64,000 nt of DNA from AP-15 sp963785565. GTDB taxonomy: Bacteria; Pseudomonadota; Alphaproteobacteria; ATCC43930; CGMCC-115725. A program made the position numbers and the translations under genes. The notes beneath the pieces were generated by a model. The model ran no database searches, was not told where the DNA came from, and saw nothing but the letters and a program-made list of their open reading frames with translations. Below are positions 61,201 through 64,000 of this stretch, one piece after another (position 1 is the first letter of the stretch; every line of letters starts with the position of its first letter). Location: the NCBI GenBank assembly GCA_963785565.1, contig CAWAVV010000007.1, positions 76,168 to 140,167 on the forward strand, given 5' to 3'.

Positions 61201-61326
61201 GAAACAGGTTATCGATTCGACGCCGCCAATCAGATTCTCCCAGAACATTTCCGCGGTCGAGGCACCTGGAAACCGGCAGGCAATGCCGATAACGGCAATA
61301 TCGCGAAAGCCCGCGGCCGGCATCAT
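55285..61326 (-). CDS. Type I polyketide synthase, KS-AT-DH-KR-ACP-TE
   Basis: 2013 residues from ATG 61326 (overlapping the ACP stop as ATGA). KS about 8-430, triad Cys179 (TACSTS), His315 (ECHGTA), His355 (FGHLEQ). AT about 540-830, Ser619 (GHSIGE) with HAFH at 719-722, the malonyl-CoA type. DH about 890-1160, His920 (HRVFGDAMLP) and Asp1082 (LDACLH). KR about 1395-1570, GGLGRLG loop, FED in the LDD position (B-type-like) and Tyr1542. ACP Ser1688 (LGLDSLL). TE about 1760-2005, Cys1835 in GHCLG, Asp1963, His1991. There is no ER. A single iterative or starter-extending module is likely. Confidence 0.93.
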   Translation of the reverse strand: MMPAAGFRDIAVIGIACRFPGASTAEMFWENLIGGVESITCFSDEELLAAGVEARLVSDPHYVKAAPILAEYDGFDAAFFGYAPREARLMDPQQRLFLEVAWEAFEDAGYDPLGDKGIVGIYAGAGGLVSSYALHHDHPELRGQTGDLGHIGNDRDFLPSRVAFKLDLTGPAVNVQTACSTSLVAVHLACRALLDGEAEMALAGASVVRVPHISGYLAEPGGIYSADGHCRAFDAEGNGTLFGSGVAAVILKPLAAAMADGDRVYAVIKGSAVTNDGGLKVNYTASAVSAQARAMTQAMALAGVGPDSIGFVECHGTATTLGDPLEIQGLTRAFRKGTERTQFCAIGSVKSNFGHLEQCAGLAGLIKTVLALHRGLIPPSLNYANPNPRIPFERSPFFVNTRTQLFPPGTAPRRAGVNSVGMGGTNAFVVLEEAPPPPARSASGRPLYGLALSGKTELALAAQIANFRAALTAKDAPELRDVSFTANCRRHHFDQRFWAVGADRGEMAEALDRFLAGEQTRANGKPGPITFLFSGQGSQYLRMGETLYRDEANFRRALDHCFALFEAEGVELRGTLFGDDEVRLTRTLYAQPALFSLQIALADLWRAWGVTPDTVIGHSIGEFAAAVTAGSCSIADAARLVAARARLMEDLPERGAMASIGAGLEQVRAWWPGQDDRLAIAAENAPDRTVVSGSGEAVAALVEQCRRRGLPAVPLKTSHAFHSPLMAPMLDAFTAVAAGISFAAPKIRWISTFTGTEMVAAPDAGYWRDQIRHPVRFRQAIEAAASIADTFLEIGPGASLGALGRRCAPQRGVWLSSLTEPDQDWASVFAALGALYRQGRTIHWQMVKPGGGRPVSLPTYPFEHERFWIEPYRAAAPAAGNVLRPRPELPHPLLGERLGKEGASFEALLGLDRSGFLGDHRVFGDAMLPTAAILDAVLAAAERAGFSQPMIQDFVYERALTIPSDEPIWTETSIDSRADSASFRLQSTGMGADDPWHLNASGTVHVGPGPLPPPFPVHRMRAGRKIAPDLFYRFLDRVGLSYGMAFRGVRRLWQDGDQVFAEIALPAGLDTAGYHIHPAFLDACLHVYPALIPRYGQFDGVPSAELGVYVPITIDAFHLYELGVERAWVHGIVVDREADEARLKLDIRAYCEDGRPIAVLRGLTVRRVTGEMSVPAEDAGFGALLYTVDWREMPAPAPAPRSPRHWYIIADQAGIGERLGHLLAAQGATAVVLTSDLPAADRFLDEAPECAVGLVYLRALDAPPVDLAGPAPASRTNALVCGGCLDLAKALDRVRDRFRDPPRLWLVTRGAENALAQAPLWGLGRSFALEYPEMWGGLIDLPAEAASDAAAELLLRELQAGDGEDQVGYRAGKRLVPRLAHVASLGKTAPNLAAEATYWIVGGLGRLGLETAAALIEAGAKHLVLTGRNGPDSAGSAAIERLRRDAEVQFVAADAADAAEVDAVVAQIRANMPPLKGVIHVAAVFEDALLANAGWDLFKRVLRPKLAGAWNLHRATLGLDLDFFGLFSTVLSLWGAAGQSAYTAANSFLDALAVYRRAHGLPATVFNWGPWEDAGRWGAVGAALWKQRGTAALPPTTCLKILLSHLADGPAQIVATDTSWPDLLTQFAEAPAIYRELALTAKPAVTASAPDSARRQAEDTIATHAAQVLGLNARIDAARPLNELGLDSLLAVTLANRLRRALDCAVPTAILLKGLSVRQLAAELFPELVPTPEESEAEQASVAVVAGNRWLVIHRPNSGAGLRLLAFPFAGGGAATFRPWAEQLDPDIELVAIEPPGRQTRIDEAPIREIESLLQQLVPELLPFLDKPFAVYGHCLGALTLFETVRRLIGAHGLAPVHIFVSGARPPDELQRQQEFETDLLDQLLKLPEYNLFEPIHRQQDEVFSEAIRRFNVVATESLVQDPELRRLILPAIRAEFEMASNYHYAPEPPWDIPITCLTGVHDTYVSAENARSWGRFTKKRFQLYTLDSEHFIVVDDDRFLIRVINRELTSPL

Positions 61327-61598
61327 GCGGCGTCGATGAAATCCCGGTAGGCTCGGCATAAATCGCCGACCGTGCGGATCTCGGTGATCGCCACCGCTTC
61401 GAGAAACGGGTCGACCTGCCAGACATGTTCCAGCTTGGCGACCAAGGCGGCCAGATCCAACGACGCCAATCCGGTGTCGACGAGAAGGTCGTCGTCGCCG
61501 AACGCCGGCGCAGCGCGGCCGCTGCGCTCGACGATCTCGGTGATGACGCGGCGGATGGTCTGTCGGATTTCGTCGGCGCTGGGCTTTCCGGTCAGCAC
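61323..61598 (-). CDS. Free-standing acyl carrier protein
   Basis: 91 residues from GTG 61598, with GGAGG seven bases before it. LLVDTGLASLDLAALVAKLE holds the phosphopantetheine Ser (TGLASLD), followed by helix 3 ending TVGDLCRAYRDFIDAA. The start overlaps the SDR stop and its own TGA overlaps the PKS ATG, so translation is coupled on both sides. It should accept an acyl group activated by the AMP-dependent ligase two genes upstream and pass it to the PKS ketosynthase. Confidence 0.87.
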   Translation of the reverse strand: MLTGKPSADEIRQTIRRVITEIVERSGRAAPAFGDDDLLVDTGLASLDLAALVAKLEHVWQVDPFLEAVAITEIRTVGDLCRAYRDFIDAA

Positions 61599-62326
61599 GT
61601 AAGGCCTCCGTCGATGACGATGGTCTGTCCGGTCATGAAAGCGGCCGCGGGCGAGAGCAGGAACAGCGCCACCCCGGCGATCTCGTCGATGGCGCCGAGC
61701 CGGCCAAGCGGCGTATGGCGCACAATGGAGCGCCGCTGGCGCTCGGTAAGCCCGGCCACCATGTCGCTGTCGAAATAGCCGGGCGCCAAGGAATTGACAC
61801 GGATGTTGCCGGGGCCAAGCTCGCGCGCCAGTGCCCGGGTAAACCCGTCCAATGCTGCCTTGGTGGCGCTGTAGACCGCGACCCCGGCGCTGCCGCGCAC
61901 TGCATTGACCGACGAAATGTTGAGGATCGAGCCTCCGCCATGCGCGACCATGCCAGGCGCGCACAACCGCGCCAGCACGATATTGCTGCGCAGATTAATG
62001 GCGATGCTTTCATCGATTTCATTGATGCGCATCAGCGGGAAGGACCCAAAACGACCGACCGCGGCATTATTGATCAGCGCGCCGATCGCCCCATAGCGGT
62101 CGCCGACATCAGCGACGAAACTGCCGAGAGCGGCGTCGTCGCGGTTGTCCACCGCGGACCAGTAGAACAGCTCGCCGTGCGGATCGCGCTGTTGCTCGGT
62201 CTCGATAAAAGGTGTGGGCGAGCGGCTGAAGGTGGCGACAGCGTATCCCGCGTCGAGGCATTTGCGCGCGATCCCGGCGCCGAGCCCGCGGCTGCCGCCG
62301 CTGATCAAGACGACCGGGCGCGCCAT
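61592..62326 (-). CDS. SDR-family oxidoreductase (FabG-like)
   Basis: 244 residues from ATG 62326, overlapping the end of the ligase gene by 22 bases. Nucleotide loop VVLISGGSRGLGAGIA, ALINNAAVGRFG, catalytic ISSVNAV and VYSATKAALDGF with the Tyr-x3-Lys, and IRVNSLAPGYFDSDMVAGLT are as in 3-oxoacyl-ACP reductases. The Ser after the second strand (TFSRSP) favours NADPH. Within the PKS operon it could reduce a beta-keto group on an ACP-bound starter or the released product, in addition to the PKS KR. Confidence 0.87.
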   Translation of the reverse strand: MARPVVLISGGSRGLGAGIARKCLDAGYAVATFSRSPTPFIETEQQRDPHGELFYWSAVDNRDDAALGSFVADVGDRYGAIGALINNAAVGRFGSFPLMRINEIDESIAINLRSNIVLARLCAPGMVAHGGGSILNISSVNAVRGSAGVAVYSATKAALDGFTRALARELGPGNIRVNSLAPGYFDSDMVAGLTERQRRSIVRHTPLGRLGAIDEIAGVALFLLSPAAAFMTGQTIVIDGGLTC

Positions 62327-63690
62327 TGGGCTCTGGCGGGTCCGACGGGACGGACTTTCTTGAAGCGCTGGCCATGGAGCTGGCCGTCGGCAATCTCGAT
62401 GTAGAGCGGCGCCTTGTAGTCTGCCAGACGGTCGCGACAGAAATGATAAACGCGTCGTTCGAGCGATTCCTGATCCTCGGGGTGCGCGAGGCTTAGCCGC
62501 GCCGCCACGACCTGGCCGGTTACCGGGCTGGCGTGGCCCCAAACGGTTGCCTCGCAGACATTGTCCATTTCCAGCAACACATTTTCGACCTCGGCGGGAT
62601 AGACCTTGTGTCCGCCGACATTGATCAAATCGGTGGTCCGACCGAGAATTCGCACGTAAGGGCCGTCGACTTCGACCGCGTCCTCGGTGTTATACCAGCC
62701 ATCCTCGTCGAATGGGTTGGGCGCATTCAGGTAGCCGAGCATCGCCGTCTCGGAGCGTACCCAAAGCACGTTGTCGACAACGCGGATTTCACAGCCGACG
62801 CCGCCCACTTGCAGCCACAGCGGGTGCTCGGCTTTTGACCGGGTCGGCAAGACCCCGAGCTCCGACAGGCCATAGGTCTGCTTGAAACGGGCCCCCGGAA
62901 ACAACGCGGTCAGGGACTTCAATGTCGCAGCCGCCATCGGCTCGGTTCCGTAGGTGATCAGCTGCAACGAAGACAGATCGTGCCGCCGGCAGGCGCCCGA
63001 CAGCGCCAGCATGCGTAAGAATGTCGGGGTCGCAGGCAACAGCGCGACCCGATGGCGTTCGATTGCGCGGCAGACCGCGTCGGGGTCGCGGTGCTCGCTG
63101 ATGACGAGCGCGCCGCCATGCGCCAGGGTATGCAGCATAGTATGGATGCCACCCAGATGGTCCAGCTGCAGAAACAGCAAGGTGCGCTGCGCGGGCCGGG
63201 TTTCGCGGTAGCGTGCGATCAGGGTCGGAAAGTCGAAGAGCGCCGCCTTGCTCTGGCCGGTCGTCCCAGAGCTGAACACCACCAAGCCCCCGGAACCGCT
63301 TTCACGCAGCCGTTGCAGCAGGGCGGGCGGCTTTCCCGGCGTCAGCCGGGACCACGCCCAATCCCCGCAGGCTCCCAACTCGATGACAGCCTCGGCAGTC
63401 GCCAGATCGAGATAGTGGCGCCGAGCTTCGCCGCCGGCGGGCAGAGGCACGGCGATATAGCCATGGAGGGCCAGCGCCAGAAGCAGCGCCACGGTGTCGG
63501 CATGATGCCCGCCGCCGATTGCGACGACGGCGCCGCGACGAATGTCCGACGCGTCGAGCATATGAGACCATTCGGCGATACGGGTGCATAGACCTGCGTA
63601 TTCCATTGCGCTGTCGCCGCAGAGAATGGCCTGGCGGCCGGAAAACCGCGACATCCGCTCCAACAGCCAATCGGATGTGTGGGGCGCCAT
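62305..63690 (-). CDS. AMP-dependent acyl-CoA/acyl-ACP ligase
   Basis: 461 residues from ATG 63690. The adenylate-forming core has the P-loop SSGTTGQSKAAL from residue 140, TYGLSELGVLP (A5 region), WYNTEDAVEVDGPYVRILGR (A7) and TTDLINVGGHKVYPAEVENV (A8). The C-terminal catalytic Lys lies in FKKVRP (Lys444/445). Shorter than typical ligases (about 520), with a reduced N-terminal subdomain. Directly upstream of the SDR and free ACP, it probably activates a carboxylic acid starter and loads it on the ACP. Confidence 0.9.
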   Translation of the reverse strand: MAPHTSDWLLERMSRFSGRQAILCGDSAMEYAGLCTRIAEWSHMLDASDIRRGAVVAIGGGHHADTVALLLALALHGYIAVPLPAGGEARRHYLDLATAEAVIELGACGDWAWSRLTPGKPPALLQRLRESGSGGLVVFSSGTTGQSKAALFDFPTLIARYRETRPAQRTLLFLQLDHLGGIHTMLHTLAHGGALVISEHRDPDAVCRAIERHRVALLPATPTFLRMLALSGACRRHDLSSLQLITYGTEPMAAATLKSLTALFPGARFKQTYGLSELGVLPTRSKAEHPLWLQVGGVGCEIRVVDNVLWVRSETAMLGYLNAPNPFDEDGWYNTEDAVEVDGPYVRILGRTTDLINVGGHKVYPAEVENVLLEMDNVCEATVWGHASPVTGQVVAARLSLAHPEDQESLERRVYHFCRDRLADYKAPLYIEIADGQLHGQRFKKVRPVGPARAQWRARSS

Positions 63691-63716
63691 TTCTCACCCG
63701 GACGATTGCGCGGCCG

Positions 63717-63989
63717 CTAGCCCGGGCCGTCCGGCTGGCCATCTGACTGGCGCAGCGAGGCTTCGAGCGTGCGGCGATATTGCCGGATAAGCTCCTGATG
63801 CGACGCGAAGAGCTGCTCGCCGAGCGCGCGCTGAGCCCGCAGCAGCGGCAGCATCGAGGACATTATCGATTTTAACGCTTCGTTCAGCCGCGGCTCGTCC
63901 CAGCTGCAACTTGCAAGCAGCTTTTCGTAGGCGTCGAGCACCGCCAACTGAAAATCGACGATGTCACGCGGCGTTGCGGCATCCGTCAC
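63717..63989 (-). CDS. Small helical protein of unknown function at the head of the PKS operon
   Basis: 90 residues from GTG 63989 (GGGAAACGCCA before it); the frame begins close to the window edge. The whole chain is predicted helical, with heptad-like FQLAVLDAYEKLLASCSWDE, LNEALKSIMSSMLPLLRAQR and LGEQLFASHQELIRQYRRTL. This resembles phasin or PhaM-type granule-associated coiled coils, but I recognise no family for certain. It lies 26 bases upstream of the ligase gene on the same strand, so it belongs to the operon. A scaffold or storage-granule role is conceivable. Confidence 0.65.
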   Translation of the reverse strand: MTDAATPRDIVDFQLAVLDAYEKLLASCSWDEPRLNEALKSIMSSMLPLLRAQRALGEQLFASHQELIRQYRRTLEASLRQSDGQPDGPG

Positions 63990-64000
63990 TGGCGTTTCCC

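Overview
The window looks like a chromosomal segment of a GC-rich alphaproteobacterium, probably of the Rhizobiales (Bradyrhizobium-like) or a nearby environmental lineage. The clues are high GC, a DUF2125 protein, an RlpA remnant and a palindromic repeat of the kind common in that group, GreB, formate-tetrahydrofolate ligase, and many acyl-CoA, CoA-transferase and flavin-dependent oxidoreductase genes. No rRNA, intact tRNA or CRISPR array was seen. The taxonomic call is inference.

Layout. 1-2.7 kb: the tail of a carboxymuconolactone decarboxylase-like gene, a degraded copy of an exonuclease 3' end, a ribbon-helix-helix gene, an orphan OmpR-type response regulator and an intact 5'-3' exonuclease. 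2.9-9.97 kb: two coupled acyl-CoA dehydrogenases, an SDR, an aminotransferase, a beta-propeller lactonase and an amidohydrolase. 10-16 kb: a same-strand run of four luciferase-like (LLM) flavin oxidoreductases with an alpha/beta hydrolase and an MTA/SAH-nucleosidase-like enzyme. 16-21.8 kb: an oligopeptide-type ABC importer (substrate-binding protein, two permeases, two ATPases) with a complex palindrome between the binding protein and the permeases. 22-26.1 kb: an aldo/keto reductase, a methyltransferase, a malate/lactate-type dehydrogenase and a second amidohydrolase. 26.2-28.9 kb: a gene-poor stretch with a membrane-protein ORF containing a tRNA-like segment, and an RlpA-domain frame with no start codon.

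28.9-34.5 kb: two more LLM oxidoreductases, a VapBC-type toxin-antitoxin pair, a Baeyer-Villiger-type monooxygenase and a seventh LLM enzyme. 34.6-43.3 kb: a CoA-transferase, greB, a frameshifted CoA-transferase, a second CMD-family protein, DUF2125 and DUF2252 proteins, and a Rieske dioxygenase (alpha and beta) behind a flavin reductase. 43.3-50.1 kb: three MFS transporters (two are tandem paralogues separated by a perfect terminator hairpin) and the folate genes for formyl-THF cyclo-ligase and fhs.

50.5-64 kb: a tandem-fusion CoA-transferase, an IS630-family element inserted exactly at a CTAG, and a minus-strand polyketide operon. In transcription order the operon holds a small helical protein, an AMP-dependent acyl ligase, an SDR, a free acyl carrier protein, a single-module PKS (KS-AT-DH-KR-ACP-TE) and a quinone-oxidoreductase-like gene that could be a trans enoylreductase but carries a frameshift. 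The PKS thioesterase has Cys instead of Ser at the nucleophile position.

Most of the window reads as catabolism of diverse organic acids, ketones and aromatics: CoA activation, acyl-CoA oxidation, FMN monooxygenases, ring hydroxylation and uptake systems. The polyketide operon is the main biosynthetic unit. Four single-base frame breaks in otherwise complete reading frames mean either ongoing decay or assembly errors.
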